64,000 bases of DNA, taken from positions 148,164 to 212,163 of the forward strand of contig CAYJER010000001.1 in NCBI GenBank assembly GCA_964369225.1, in the 5' to 3' direction. Within the stretch, counting starts at the first letter, position 1; the number at the start of each line of letters is the position of its first letter. This document shows positions 35,523 to 44,820 of the stretch, piece by piece. A model generated the notes under the pieces. That model was not told the origin of the DNA, did no database searches, and saw only the letters and a list, made by a program, of their open reading frames with translations. Made by a program: the position numbers and the translations under genes. Source of the DNA: SIG603 sp964369225. GTDB lineage: Bacteria > Bacillota > Clostridia > Oscillospirales > Acutalibacteraceae.

Positions 35523-37091
35523 TCAAGAATAACTAGTTCTAATGTTTATCGGTTCTTCACTTTTCATCTGTGATGAAATTAAGTTTAACAAATCTTCTAG
35601 TGATGAAATATAGGAATTTTCATTGCCTGTTTCATAATAAAAATAAATCTTATTGAGCAAATCAAGCTTTATTTTTTCTTCGCTGTCCCATAGATTATTG
35701 TATTGGTTAGGGTCGGATTTCAGATTGTATAATTCTCCTTGTGTACTATCCATATACACCACTAGTTTATATTCATCTGTGACTATCATTTTTTGATAAA
35801 AACCTTTTGTTACAGGACGGTTTTCAATTAGCACAAAGTCATGAATTGCCTTTTGCTCGCCTGTAAACACTTTTAGCATAGACTTTCCATCTTGTGCCTC
35901 TAATTTTGTTTCAACGCCTGAACAATCCACCACAGTGCTAGCAATGTCAAGATGAGACACTAACGCCGAACTTCTAGTGCCTGCATTCTCTTGATTTACA
36001 TTCTTAACTACAAAAGGAGTGTTATAAACTTCTTCAAACGCAGGGAAACCCTTATAAACAAAGCCATGATTGCCTAAATAGTCGCCGTGGTCGGTTGAAT
36101 AAATTATAAGAGTGTTGTCGTACATGTCTAAAGCTTTTAGCTTAGCAACAATTCTCTCTATCTCTTCATCCATAAGCTTAACCATTCCATGATGAATTGC
36201 AGTGATTTCTCTAAAATATTTATCATCGCCAAAAGTCTTGCCAGTTGGAGCTGATGGCACTCCAATTCCATCATGAAACTCTAAGGCTTCAAGTCCCTCA
36301 TGATACAACTTATTATAGCAATCTGGTCTGTTGTCATGCTCACCCTCTACGTAAGGAAGATAGTCAACCTCGTCTGGTGAATACATGCTCGCATATGGTT
36401 CTGGTGCAATATGAGGGTCATGAGGATCAGAAAAACTTACCCACATGGCAAAAGGTTTTTCTTTGTCGTGTTCATCTAAGTACTCAATTGTAGAGTCAGC
36501 TGTAAATACACTTGGGTGTAAATCTCGAGGAATATCCCAAACTCCGTGCTGTCTAAAAGCATCACTTGGAATATAGTTGAATATATTGTTTATCTCGTCT
36601 TCGTTTAAGCCTTTATCCTTAAGCCACACATAGTAGTGCATGCCAGCAGTATAAGAATAGTTTGTGTGTCCGTTATACATCTTTGTGTGGTTAAAGCCAT
36701 AGTAACCACCCTCGTATTCTCTGAAAAACTCTTCATTTCTTGAAACACCATGGTACTCAAAAGTTCCAGGAGTAGATAACTGCTGAAAATGTGGTTTACC
36801 TATAAAGTATGTTTCATATCCGTTTTCTGCTAAAGTTTTAGAAAACATTGGTGCGTCCTCTTTAAGACCTGTGCCTATTGTGTAAGCGCCATGCTGTGAG
36901 GCTAACTGGCCTGTTAGAATTGTAGCCCTTGACGGAGTACATGTTGGGTGAGATATGTAGTTCCTGTCGAACACCACGCCGTCTTTTGCCAAAGCATCAA
37001 GCGCTGGTGTGCTAATTTTATCGTTATAACAACCCATAGAATCTTTTCTTTGTTGGTCTGATGTAATTATTAGAATATTTGGTCTTTTCAT
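35523..37091 (-). CDS. Sulfatase (formylglycine-dependent, Cys type)
   Basis: This 522-residue protein begins at the ATG with AAGGAGA upstream; an in-frame ATG at 37109 lies before that site. It has the sulfatase signature with C51 in HPTCTPSRATILTGQ, the residue converted to formylglycine. Metal ligands are in SDQQ (12-14) and YSTDHGDYLGNHGF. There is no signal peptide, so it would act in the cytoplasm on imported sulfated sugars. As a Cys-type enzyme in an anaerobe it needs an anaerobic maturase; none is adjacent. The neighbouring uronate-catabolic genes suggest a sulfated glycosaminoglycan or mucin-type substrate. That is inference. Confidence 0.9.
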   Translation of the reverse strand: MKRPNILIITSDQQRKDSMGCYNDKISTPALDALAKDGVVFDRNYISHPTCTPSRATILTGQLASQHGAYTIGTGLKEDAPMFSKTLAENGYETYFIGKPHFQQLSTPGTFEYHGVSRNEEFFREYEGGYYGFNHTKMYNGHTNYSYTAGMHYYVWLKDKGLNEDEINNIFNYIPSDAFRQHGVWDIPRDLHPSVFTADSTIEYLDEHDKEKPFAMWVSFSDPHDPHIAPEPYASMYSPDEVDYLPYVEGEHDNRPDCYNKLYHEGLEALEFHDGIGVPSAPTGKTFGDDKYFREITAIHHGMVKLMDEEIERIVAKLKALDMYDNTLIIYSTDHGDYLGNHGFVYKGFPAFEEVYNTPFVVKNVNQENAGTRSSALVSHLDIASTVVDCSGVETKLEAQDGKSMLKVFTGEQKAIHDFVLIENRPVTKGFYQKMIVTDEYKLVVYMDSTQGELYNLKSDPNQYNNLWDSEEKIKLDLLNKIYFYYETGNENSYISSLEDLLNLISSQMKSEEPINIRTSYS

Positions 37092-37189
37092 TAAAATTCT
37101 CCTTAACATAATTTTGATTTAAAAGCCTTTAATCAAAAAATCCGCAAGGATTTTCACATTAACTTTTCACTATTCATTTTTCACTTTTC

Positions 37190-37222
37190 ACTAAAATAGG
37201 GCGAACACTAATGTCCGCCCTA
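37190..37222 (-). terminator. Terminator after the URO-D-like gene
   Basis: The minus strand reads TAGGGCGGACA-TTAG-TGTTCGCCCTA then TTTTAG, an 11-bp stem with one G-U pair. The sequence also resembles the GGGCGGA palindromes of the intergenic repeats, so it may be a repeat used as a terminator. A second small hairpin (AAAATCC/GGATTTT) lies at 37134-37152. Confidence 0.7.
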
Positions 37223-37226
37223 AAAA

Positions 37227-38465
37227 TTATAGTGTTGCTTCTTCTCTTACAATTTCAACTGCTCTCTTTACTTTTTCAAGGTTGCCGTTTAGTTGATAGA
37301 TATCTCTAAAGATAAACTCTCTTTTGCAGTTCTTTGTAAGCTGCATTGTTTTTCTGATATATTTTCTAAATTCAGCCTCGTCAAAGTTCTTTTCAATTCC
37401 TATAAAATTAGGAGATGGTTTTCTTGAATAGATAACTTTTCCATCTGAAAGTTTTTCAGACATTATCTCTTCGTTACACCATGGAGAAATTGAAACTTTT
37501 CTAAGGTTCTTATATTTGCTTACGCTATCGTCCCAAATTGTCTCAACTGGCTCACAGCAACCATAATATAATAGACCAAACTCTTGTGAAAGCCTATTAA
37601 GTGATGGGAATATAAGCTCATGATACATTGAACCTGAAACACCAACTGACTCTTGTGAGTTAAAGTGTCCCCAAACATCTGTACTCTTAAGCGGAACACC
37701 AGCTACCAATTTGTTTGGTAATTCATCACTAAAGCAAATGTTACCGCTGCCCATGTAGTCATTATTAACATTAGGAAGTATTAACCCATTTTGCTCTTCC
37801 CAACGCAATATTCTTATAGCGTCATCTGTAACAAATTCAATTAGCTTAATAAATTCATCAGGTTCAGTCATCATAGAGCAGAACATGTTTTCCATGCCCA
37901 TTAAGTCAACTATTTTTTGAGTAGCAGTGAAATTCCATCTGTTTACGTCATTGTATAGTTTAACGTCAAGTATATCCTTAAAAATTTCTTGTGCTGTCTC
38001 AACTTGGCTCTTAGTTTTAGCCTCGTCATATGTAAGCTTAGAGTCACTAAGTTTTTCAAAATCATCTTCAATGATTTCAATAGTAGGCTCTATGTGGAAA
38101 GCCACGCCATCTTTTGCATATGTTTTCTCTAGCTCTACATCATACCATTTTACATCTATAGCAAGGGGAATATCAATAAAGTTTGGTATAACTTTGTCGT
38201 CACCTACATGCTCGTGAACAAAAATGTTTTGCCTTAGCTTAAGCTCTAAAAATTTTGCAAAATCGCTTTCGCACTCTGAAGTTGGAAGTACACTTTTTAC
38301 AAATGTCTCTTCTTCCATCATAACCATAGGCATATCGCCTCTAAGGCCATTATGTTCTGTCCATCTCTTAGCTCTCTCTTGCATTATTGGCAATTCAGCA
38401 TATTCTCTTTGCTTTTGAGCTAATTTTCTTAAATACTCAATTTCTCTTGAAGTAATTTGCTCCAT
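37227..38465 (-). CDS. Uroporphyrinogen decarboxylase-like (URO-D/MtaA superfamily) protein
   Basis: This 412-residue protein has the TIM-barrel features of the URO-D superfamily. A helical N-terminus precedes it. It contains VPLKSTDVWGHFNSQESVGV, a LLYYGCCEPVETIWDD segment with adjacent cysteines, and VSISPWCNEEIM. Such proteins are commonly annotated as uroporphyrinogen decarboxylase but many are corrinoid or methyl-transfer related, with a metal-binding His/Cys set. The gene lies 13 bases after kdgK in a uronate operon. That makes heme synthesis implausible. A role in demethylating or otherwise processing a modified sugar is a guess. Confidence 0.75.
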   Translation of the reverse strand: MEQITSREIEYLRKLAQKQREYAELPIMQERAKRWTEHNGLRGDMPMVMMEEETFVKSVLPTSECESDFAKFLELKLRQNIFVHEHVGDDKVIPNFIDIPLAIDVKWYDVELEKTYAKDGVAFHIEPTIEIIEDDFEKLSDSKLTYDEAKTKSQVETAQEIFKDILDVKLYNDVNRWNFTATQKIVDLMGMENMFCSMMTEPDEFIKLIEFVTDDAIRILRWEEQNGLILPNVNNDYMGSGNICFSDELPNKLVAGVPLKSTDVWGHFNSQESVGVSGSMYHELIFPSLNRLSQEFGLLYYGCCEPVETIWDDSVSKYKNLRKVSISPWCNEEIMSEKLSDGKVIYSRKPSPNFIGIEKNFDEAEFRKYIRKTMQLTKNCKREFIFRDIYQLNGNLEKVKRAVEIVREEATL

Positions 38466-38478
38466 TAAAATTTACCCC

Positions 38479-39504
38479 TTATCTTTGTACTCTGCCTGAA
38501 GCGTCTCCGCCTGCAAGTTTAAGTACTTCATCCATTGTTACCATGTTAGCGTCACCCTCGATTGAGTGTTTTAGGCAAGATGCAGCAACTGCAAATTCAA
38601 TTGTCTCTTGTGAGCTATAACCGTTTAGGCTACCGCAGATTAGGCCTGCACCAAAGCTATCACCGCCACCAACTCTATCTACTATTCTAATGCTGTATTT
38701 TTTGCTGAATAAATAATCTGTTCCGTCATAAAGCATTGCAGACCAGTCGTTATCATTAGCTGAAATTGACTCACGAAGAGTAATAGCAACTTTCTCAAAA
38801 CCAAATCTATCTGCTAATTGTTTTGCAACATCCTTGTAACCGTCGTGGTTTAGCTTACCTGTTGTAACATCTGTTCCTGTTGCGTGAATTCCAAAGATAT
38901 CGGCTGCATCTTCTTCATTAGCAATACAAACATCAACATACTTACAAATTTCGCCCATAACCTCGCCAGCTCTCTCTTTTGACCATAGCTTGTTTCTGTA
39001 GTTAAGGTCGCAAGAAATTTTAGCGCCTGCTTTTTTAGCTTCTTCACAAGCTGTGATGCAAAGTGATGAAAGCTCTGGGCTTAGAGCTGGAGTAATTCCT
39101 GTAAAGTGGAACCAATCTGCTCCCTCAAAAATCTCTGCCCAATTGTACTCGCCAACCTTTGAGTTAGCAAAAGCTGAGTCTGCTCTATCATATATAACCT
39201 TTGAAGGTCTTTGTGATGCACCCTTCTCTAAGAAGTAGATACCTACACGCTCGCCACCTCTAACGATAGCGCTTGTGTCAACGCCGAATTTACGAACAGC
39301 GTTTACAGCTGCTTGTCCAATTTCATGTTTAGGAAGTTTTGTAACAAACTTAGCATCAAAACCATAGTTTACAAGTGAAATAGCTACACTTGCCTCCGCT
39401 CCACCATAGATAGAACCTAGTTTATCTGCTTGAACAAATCTTAAATAGCCCTCTGGAGCTAGTCTTAACATAACCTCACCAAAAGTAACAATTTTCTTTG
39501 ACAT
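38479..39504 (-). CDS. kdgK: 2-dehydro-3-deoxygluconokinase (KDG kinase, PfkB family)
   Basis: This 341-residue kinase carries the PfkB signatures: VTFGEVMLRLAPEG near the N-terminus, GGAEASVAISL (about 34-44) and the C-terminal DRVGGGDSFGAGLICG, with the catalytic Asp. The RLAPEG and GGAEAS features are those of 2-keto-3-deoxygluconate kinases. It phosphorylates KDG, the product of hexuronate or unsaturated uronate breakdown, to KDPG. The next gene encodes the aldolase that splits KDPG. The gap is 12 bases. Confidence 0.92.
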   Translation of the reverse strand: MSKKIVTFGEVMLRLAPEGYLRFVQADKLGSIYGGAEASVAISLVNYGFDAKFVTKLPKHEIGQAAVNAVRKFGVDTSAIVRGGERVGIYFLEKGASQRPSKVIYDRADSAFANSKVGEYNWAEIFEGADWFHFTGITPALSPELSSLCITACEEAKKAGAKISCDLNYRNKLWSKERAGEVMGEICKYVDVCIANEEDAADIFGIHATGTDVTTGKLNHDGYKDVAKQLADRFGFEKVAITLRESISANDNDWSAMLYDGTDYLFSKKYSIRIVDRVGGGDSFGAGLICGSLNGYSSQETIEFAVAASCLKHSIEGDANMVTMDEVLKLAGGDASGRVQR

Positions 39505-39516
39505 AATTAATTCTCC

Positions 39517-40476
39517 TTATCTTTGTACTAGATGTACGGCAAAACCGCCAATCTCTTCTTTTAAATATATAGCTATCATTTTCTCGCCATTGAATTTAGC
39601 TGACTCTTCAATAAATTCAACGCCTTGGCTCTCTAAATATGCTCTTGCTCTAACAACGGAGTTAGTTCTTACAGCAATATGGCCTTTAGCTCCTAAGTAA
39701 GGAGTTTTCATAGCTTCAATCTCTTTACCAGCAAAAACAGAACTGTTTCCATCTTTTGACTTAAATGCGAATAGAGATGAGAATTTACCAGCTGTAGCTG
39801 TAGCCTCTTCTGAACTATCGCAGTTAATTCCTACATGACCTAGCTCAAAGTTAAGCATAGTCATAACAGCCTCTGTTGTTAATTCACGAATTTTATCAAA
39901 ATCTCCAGCCTTAACAAGGTCTGCACTTACCATCCAGCTACCACCGCAAGCAATGATTTTATCAAATGCTAGGTAGTCATTTATGTTCTTTGCACTAATT
40001 CCACCTGTAGGCATGAATTTCATTTTTGTATATGGAGCAGACATAGCCTTAATCATTGCTAGTCCACCAGCTTGCTCGGCTGGGAAAAACTTAACAACAT
40101 CAAGACCTAGCTCTATAGCTTGCTCTATTTGGCTAGGAGAAGTAACACCAGGTGTTACAGGGATATTTTTATCTACACAGTATTTAACCACTGTTGGGTT
40201 AAGTCCGGGGCTTACTATAAATTTTGCTCCTGCATTCACAGCTCTGTCTACTTGCTCTGTAGTTAAGACTGTTCCTGCACCAATCAGCATATCTGGGAAC
40301 TCTGTTGCCATTATTCTTATAGATTCTTCTGCCGCATCTGTACGGAATGTAACCTCTGCACAAGGTAGTCCGCCTTCGCAAAGAGCCTTAGCAAGTGGCT
40401 TAGCATCTTTAGCGTCGTTAAGTACTACAACAGGGACAATACCTATTTTTTGGATTTGTTCTAATATAGTATTCAT
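39517..40476 (-). CDS. eda: KDPG/KHG aldolase fused to a C-terminal VOC-like domain
   Basis: This protein of 319 residues starts at the ATG at 40474-40476 with GGAGG 5 bases upstream. An ATG at 40488 would start inside that site. Residues 1-208 are a class I KDPG aldolase: E41 and R45 in EVTFRT, and Schiff-base K129 in DVVKFFPAEQAGG. The E-R-K spacing is the same as in E. coli Eda. Residues about 210-319 resemble a vicinal oxygen chelate (glyoxalase/epimerase-type) domain, with GHVGIN, GHIAVRTN and ARAYLESQGVEF. The aldolase gives pyruvate and glyceraldehyde-3-phosphate. The role of the second domain is unknown; an isomerase or a regulator is possible. Confidence 0.9.
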   Translation of the reverse strand: MNTILEQIQKIGIVPVVVLNDAKDAKPLAKALCEGGLPCAEVTFRTDAAEESIRIMATEFPDMLIGAGTVLTTEQVDRAVNAGAKFIVSPGLNPTVVKYCVDKNIPVTPGVTSPSQIEQAIELGLDVVKFFPAEQAGGLAMIKAMSAPYTKMKFMPTGGISAKNINDYLAFDKIIACGGSWMVSADLVKAGDFDKIRELTTEAVMTMLNFELGHVGINCDSSEEATATAGKFSSLFAFKSKDGNSSVFAGKEIEAMKTPYLGAKGHIAVRTNSVVRARAYLESQGVEFIEESAKFNGEKMIAIYLKEEIGGFAVHLVQR

Positions 40477-40527
40477 ATGTGCCTCCATTAATTTATGTAT
40501 TTCTACTCTTCTAATTATATACTTCTT

Positions 40528-43272
40528 TTATAATTTGTCAATATCTATAGTTACTTTATTTAAGGATTTTGTCGGGATTTTTAGCTCTAATACACCGTCA
40601 AACCTTGTAGTAAAGTCAACTTCTTTTCCATCGACTGTAACCTTATATCTATAATCAGAATTCATAACTACTATTACAGCAGTATTCTTCATGTCATCAG
40701 CAAAGTTAAGTGATAATGAAGCACTTGTATAGTCTTCTGAAAATTCTTTATTTTCTACTAAAACACCGTGTCCAGCTGTCACAGTACCAATCTTGTAATA
40801 AGACTCAAACCATTTAAGAATTGGAGTAGAAAGCCCAGAGAAATGATGCCAACCAGCACCTCTTTTAGACAAGATTAAGAAATGCTCAAAACAACTATAA
40901 GATGCCTTTACCTCATTTTCCCATGTGCTAAGTGCCTTATCAGCAATTGTAAACGCCTCGTCTGTGTATCCATAATCAAGTAAAGCCTTAAAGTAGAACC
41001 ATTGATGTGGGAACCAAACTGAACCATTCCAGTAACCATCTTTTAGGAAATACTTCGCTGTTTTATCAACAGTAGAAAGTCCAACATCTGTCATAAGTCT
41101 TTCAGGGTCCATAAGTCTATCAACAATAATTTCTAATTGTTCGTCTGTTAAGACACCAGCAACCATTGGAGTAGTTCCGTCAAGACCCATGTTGTAGTTT
41201 TGTCCGCTTTCATGACGTAAGAAATCTTTTTTCTCCATGTTTTCATCATGAACTAAGTAGCTGAAATAACCACTCTCGCTATCCCATGCTTTTTCTTGCA
41301 CAGCTTTAGTAAGATTTTCAATTATTTCATCATACATTGCGATGTCATTTATTCCTAGTAAATTTGCAGTTTGTTTCATAATCTTAGCACATCTAATAGC
41401 CTGTGAAGTGTTAGACACACAGCTAACATAGCCGGTTCTGTTGTTGTGGTGAACATCCATTTGAGGAGGGTAGTCATCCCAACCAGCCGAATTATAGAAA
41501 TATTCCCATGTGCAAAGCATTCCTGACTTAAACTTAGCCATGTTAGAACTGCCGAGTTTACCAGCCATAAACAAGAAATATTGTTTTAGTCGTGGATAAA
41601 AATACTCAAGAAGTTCTCTGCTTTGAGTTTGGTTATATATGTCTTGGAAAAGATAAAACTGCACAGGTAATGGAGTTCCATGGTGAATAAAAGCTGTCTC
41701 TTCATCACCAGGCTCTGTAACATATGCGTTTAGACAGTCAATGGCTCTTTGCATATCGCAAGCAGAAAGACCTAAACCACAGAAACCTGAATCCCATGTG
41801 TAAAGGCTATCCCACCATGAACCCGGTGTGTTGTGCTTGATATAAGATCTCTTTGTGTAAATTGGATACACAACATTGCTAAGAGTTGTAGCAATCATCA
41901 TATCTTGACTAAATTTATACTTATCACCAAACTTATTAGGCTCTACTTTTAAAGCCTTTTTGCTTTGAGTTTCATATGCTTTAGCCAAAACAGAAGTATC
42001 TTTAAGTATAGATGTTAGTTTCTCTTTTACTTCTTCATAAGAATTACCACAGCATACAGCGCCATCTACATAAGCTGAACTGCTAGGATTTATAGGTATT
42101 GGACGTATAAACAGGTTAGTAAATGCACCATTCATGTTTCCATCAATTACTTTTAGAACATGGTTTTGAGCTTGAATTTTTAAAAATTCGTCTAACTCGT
42201 CATTCATTATGTATCTGATATTAAAGTCTTCATAGTCCCATGCAATTCCATAATAATAATCACTGTGTTCATATTTTTGAATTATCATGTTTTCTTCTTT
42301 GCATGTAAAAGGTTTATCCCAGTGAAGGTCTCTATCTTTTGCATAGTCAATCTTAACATCTGAACCACGCTCATAACTTTCAGGTAGGAAAGCATAATCA
42401 GCTACCTTAATGTCCACCTTTGAAGCATCATCACTAAAAACAAAACCATCAAGATTAACTATAGCGTTATCGCAAACTACAGTAAATTTAGGCTCAGCAT
42501 CAAGATTGATTGCAACAGGAACTGAAATAACTTGAATTTCATTTGATACTAGAACATCTATTTTAGCGTTAACACAGCCATCTATCATAATAGTTGCTGT
42601 GTCGTTAGATGTATTGAGCACTCTAACTGTAATAAACTTTTTATTAGGTACTGACCCTAAGCTATAAATTATCTTATCGCCTTTTTCCTCACCTAATACA
42701 ACAGCTGAACCCCTGTAGAAATCTTCTTTTCTAAGTTCGCCACGTCTATAGCCATCTGCTACTAATGTGTCTTGAGGACGTATAACCTCATGGAAAAATT
42801 CCTCAAAGTCTATAGCGTGAACTAAAGTAGCATCTTCTGGTATATTGTATTCAACTGGCAATATTACTCCACCATCTGCCTTTGCATTAATCAATGGATA
42901 CTGCATTGAAGCCATATAGTGAATAACTAAATTTTGTATTGTATCTGTATTATTAAAGCAGTTTGCTCGAACTGCATAACAGTTATCGTCTATTTTAGAG
43001 TATGAAACGTCGCTGTAAACCTTGTCTTTCCATTCAAGTTCATGTCTTGTAGTAAAGTAGTCAAGGTTAGGTGATGCCTCCCAAATGTGATAGTTTGTCT
43101 CAAAAAGACAATGTGGTAACTCCGTTCTTCTTCTGTACAATCCTGGGAAAACGCTAAGATCAAATCTTAATCCTAATTCTGAATTTGCAACGTGTGAAAT
43201 ACCAGCATATTTTTTTGAATATGGTCCCCAATCTGATAATTGCAAATCGTGTGTATTTTTTATTAGTTTCAT
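40528..43272 (-). CDS. Glycoside hydrolase with (alpha/alpha)6 barrel, MGH1/GH63-like
   Basis: This 914-residue protein has an N-terminal beta-rich part (about 1-440), then an (alpha/alpha)6-barrel part with WDSGFCGLGLS (493-503), SAGWDDYPPQ (595-604) and DGYWNGSVWFPHQWFYF (around 780). These match the WDSXF, GWD(D/N)XP and WXGXVWXP segments of GH63/MGH1-type and GH37-related glucosidases. In those, the Asp of GWDD is the acid catalyst. A short beta-sandwich C-terminus ends the protein. It lacks a signal peptide. Its operon (kdgK, eda, sulfatase nearby) suggests release of a uronate-containing unit, but substrate and GH family number need a search. Confidence 0.7.
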   Translation of the reverse strand: MKLIKNTHDLQLSDWGPYSKKYAGISHVANSELGLRFDLSVFPGLYRRRTELPHCLFETNYHIWEASPNLDYFTTRHELEWKDKVYSDVSYSKIDDNCYAVRANCFNNTDTIQNLVIHYMASMQYPLINAKADGGVILPVEYNIPEDATLVHAIDFEEFFHEVIRPQDTLVADGYRRGELRKEDFYRGSAVVLGEEKGDKIIYSLGSVPNKKFITVRVLNTSNDTATIMIDGCVNAKIDVLVSNEIQVISVPVAINLDAEPKFTVVCDNAIVNLDGFVFSDDASKVDIKVADYAFLPESYERGSDVKIDYAKDRDLHWDKPFTCKEENMIIQKYEHSDYYYGIAWDYEDFNIRYIMNDELDEFLKIQAQNHVLKVIDGNMNGAFTNLFIRPIPINPSSSAYVDGAVCCGNSYEEVKEKLTSILKDTSVLAKAYETQSKKALKVEPNKFGDKYKFSQDMMIATTLSNVVYPIYTKRSYIKHNTPGSWWDSLYTWDSGFCGLGLSACDMQRAIDCLNAYVTEPGDEETAFIHHGTPLPVQFYLFQDIYNQTQSRELLEYFYPRLKQYFLFMAGKLGSSNMAKFKSGMLCTWEYFYNSAGWDDYPPQMDVHHNNRTGYVSCVSNTSQAIRCAKIMKQTANLLGINDIAMYDEIIENLTKAVQEKAWDSESGYFSYLVHDENMEKKDFLRHESGQNYNMGLDGTTPMVAGVLTDEQLEIIVDRLMDPERLMTDVGLSTVDKTAKYFLKDGYWNGSVWFPHQWFYFKALLDYGYTDEAFTIADKALSTWENEVKASYSCFEHFLILSKRGAGWHHFSGLSTPILKWFESYYKIGTVTAGHGVLVENKEFSEDYTSASLSLNFADDMKNTAVIVVMNSDYRYKVTVDGKEVDFTTRFDGVLELKIPTKSLNKVTIDIDKL

Positions 43273-43289
43273 TTGTAAAAATACCTTTC

Positions 43290-43323
43290 TTTTTAAAAAA
43301 AGTCCACCTAAAAGGTGGACTTT
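43290..43323 (-). terminator. Terminator after the oxaloacetate decarboxylase operon
   Basis: The minus strand has AAAGTCCACCT-TTT-AGGTGGACTTT (43299-43323), an 11-bp stem followed by a run of T residues. Its end is less than 30 bases before the glycoside hydrolase ATG, leaving no room for a promoter between them. Confidence 0.85.
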
Positions 43324-43336
43324 ATAGCATTAATTA

Positions 43337-44797
43337 TTAGAAATCCACAACAATGCTTTCGATATCAAGAGTTTTTGGTGTTCCGTCGTCTTTACCTGTA
43401 GCAACAAATTGCTCAGGAATTACAACTCTTTGCTCTCTCTTCTCAAAGAACTTAGGAGCAACTTGTGGGAACATTGCGTAGCTTAGTACGTCGTCCTCTG
43501 TCTTAGCCTTATCGCCAATTTCTTTTTTGCATGACTCTAGCTCTGGTTTTAGTAGGTCAGCTGGACGGCAAGTGATAACTTCGTCATCGCCTATACACTT
43601 CTTACGAACTTCCTCATTAACCTTGCCTGGTAATGCACCATATTCGCCACGAAGTAAGCCTTTTGACTCTTTAGTAACCATTTTATATCTCTCGCCTGAG
43701 ATGATATTGAAAACAGCTTGAGAACCAACAATTTGGCTTGTAGGAGTAACTAGTGGAGGGTATCCAAAGTCTTCTCTTACACGTGGAATTTCTGCTAGAA
43801 CTTCATAGTATTTATCCTCGGCATTTGCTTGCTTTAATTGTGAAATTAGGTTAGAAAGCATTCCGCCTGGTACTTGATAGATTAGTGTGTTTGTGTCAAC
43901 GCTTAGAACTTTAGGATCAAGATGTCCTTCGTCTTTTAGCTTTTGAGCAACACCTCTAAAGTGAGCAGCAGCCTCTGACATCTTAACTAGGTCAAGACCT
44001 GTATCACGGCTTGTGCCTTGAAGAGTAGCTACCATTGACTCAGTTGTAGGTTGAGCTGTACCATTAGCCATTGGAGACAATGCACAGTCAACAATATCAA
44101 CGCCTGCTTGAGCAGCCATTAAGTTTGTCATGTCGCCAGTACCACTTGTGTTATGTGTGTGTAAGTGGATAGGAGCGCTAACTTTAGCTTTTAGCTTTTT
44201 AACTAGGCTGTAAGCCTCGTAAGGAAGAAGTAGGTTAGCCATATCTTTAATACAGATTGTGTCTGCACCCATCTCTTCTAGTTTTTGAGCTAGCTCAACA
44301 AAGTATGCCTCTGAGTGAACTGGGCTCTTTGTGTAGCTGATTGTAGCCTCAACGTGGCCACCGTAATTTTTTGTGTATTGCATAGCAGCTGCCATGTTTC
44401 TGATGTCGTTAAGAGCATCAAAAATACGGATAACGCTGATACCGTTTTCAATAGATCTCTTTACAAATTGCTCTAGTAGATCGTCTGCATAGTGCTTATA
44501 GCCTAGTGCGTTTTGACCTCTTAAAAGCATTTGAAGTGGAGTTTTAGGCATAGCTGCCTTTAGAGTTCTTAGTCTCTCCCATGGATCTTCGTTTAAGAAA
44601 CGTAGGCAAGAGTCGAATGTAGCACCACCCCAACACTCTAGTGACCAGTACCCGATACTATCTAGTACTTCACAAGCAGGTAGCATATCTTCTATTCTCA
44701 TACGTGTAGCAGCCTGTGATTGGTGAGCGTCACGTAAAATTGTATCCATAATCTTTAGTGGATTTTTAGCTGGATTTTTAGCTGTAGTCTTAGCCAT
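43337..44797 (-). CDS. oadA: Oxaloacetate decarboxylase alpha subunit, carboxyltransferase
   Basis: This 486-residue protein has the HMGL-like TIM barrel with MDTILRDAHQSQ (17-28, metal-binding Asp), CIKDMANLL (active-site Lys) and HLHTHNTSGTG (metal His pair), then the PYC_OADA helical domain. It ends without a biotinyl domain, so the biotin is carried by the separate protein at 46027. It transfers the carboxyl group of oxaloacetate to biotin. The 5S-type sequence argues against methylmalonyl-CoA or glutaconyl-CoA as substrate. The N-terminal 14 residues are Lys/Asn/Pro-rich. Last gene of the operon. Confidence 0.9.
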   Translation of the reverse strand: MAKTTAKNPAKNPLKIMDTILRDAHQSQAATRMRIEDMLPACEVLDSIGYWSLECWGGATFDSCLRFLNEDPWERLRTLKAAMPKTPLQMLLRGQNALGYKHYADDLLEQFVKRSIENGISVIRIFDALNDIRNMAAAMQYTKNYGGHVEATISYTKSPVHSEAYFVELAQKLEEMGADTICIKDMANLLLPYEAYSLVKKLKAKVSAPIHLHTHNTSGTGDMTNLMAAQAGVDIVDCALSPMANGTAQPTTESMVATLQGTSRDTGLDLVKMSEAAAHFRGVAQKLKDEGHLDPKVLSVDTNTLIYQVPGGMLSNLISQLKQANAEDKYYEVLAEIPRVREDFGYPPLVTPTSQIVGSQAVFNIISGERYKMVTKESKGLLRGEYGALPGKVNEEVRKKCIGDDEVITCRPADLLKPELESCKKEIGDKAKTEDDVLSYAMFPQVAPKFFEKREQRVVIPEQFVATGKDDGTPKTLDIESIVVDF

Positions 44798-44820
44798 AAT
44801 ATTTTATACCTCCAAATTTA

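Noticed and set aside
37227..38465. Genuine heme-pathway HemE
   Set aside because: The sequence and the sugar-catabolic neighbours do not fit. No other tetrapyrrole genes are present near either URO-D-like gene.
39983..40654. Plus-strand open frame of 223 codons opposite the KDPG aldolase
   Set aside because: It is antisense to a gene with clear catalytic residues, has no ribosome binding site, and its product reads as low-complexity Ser/Thr/Ile text.
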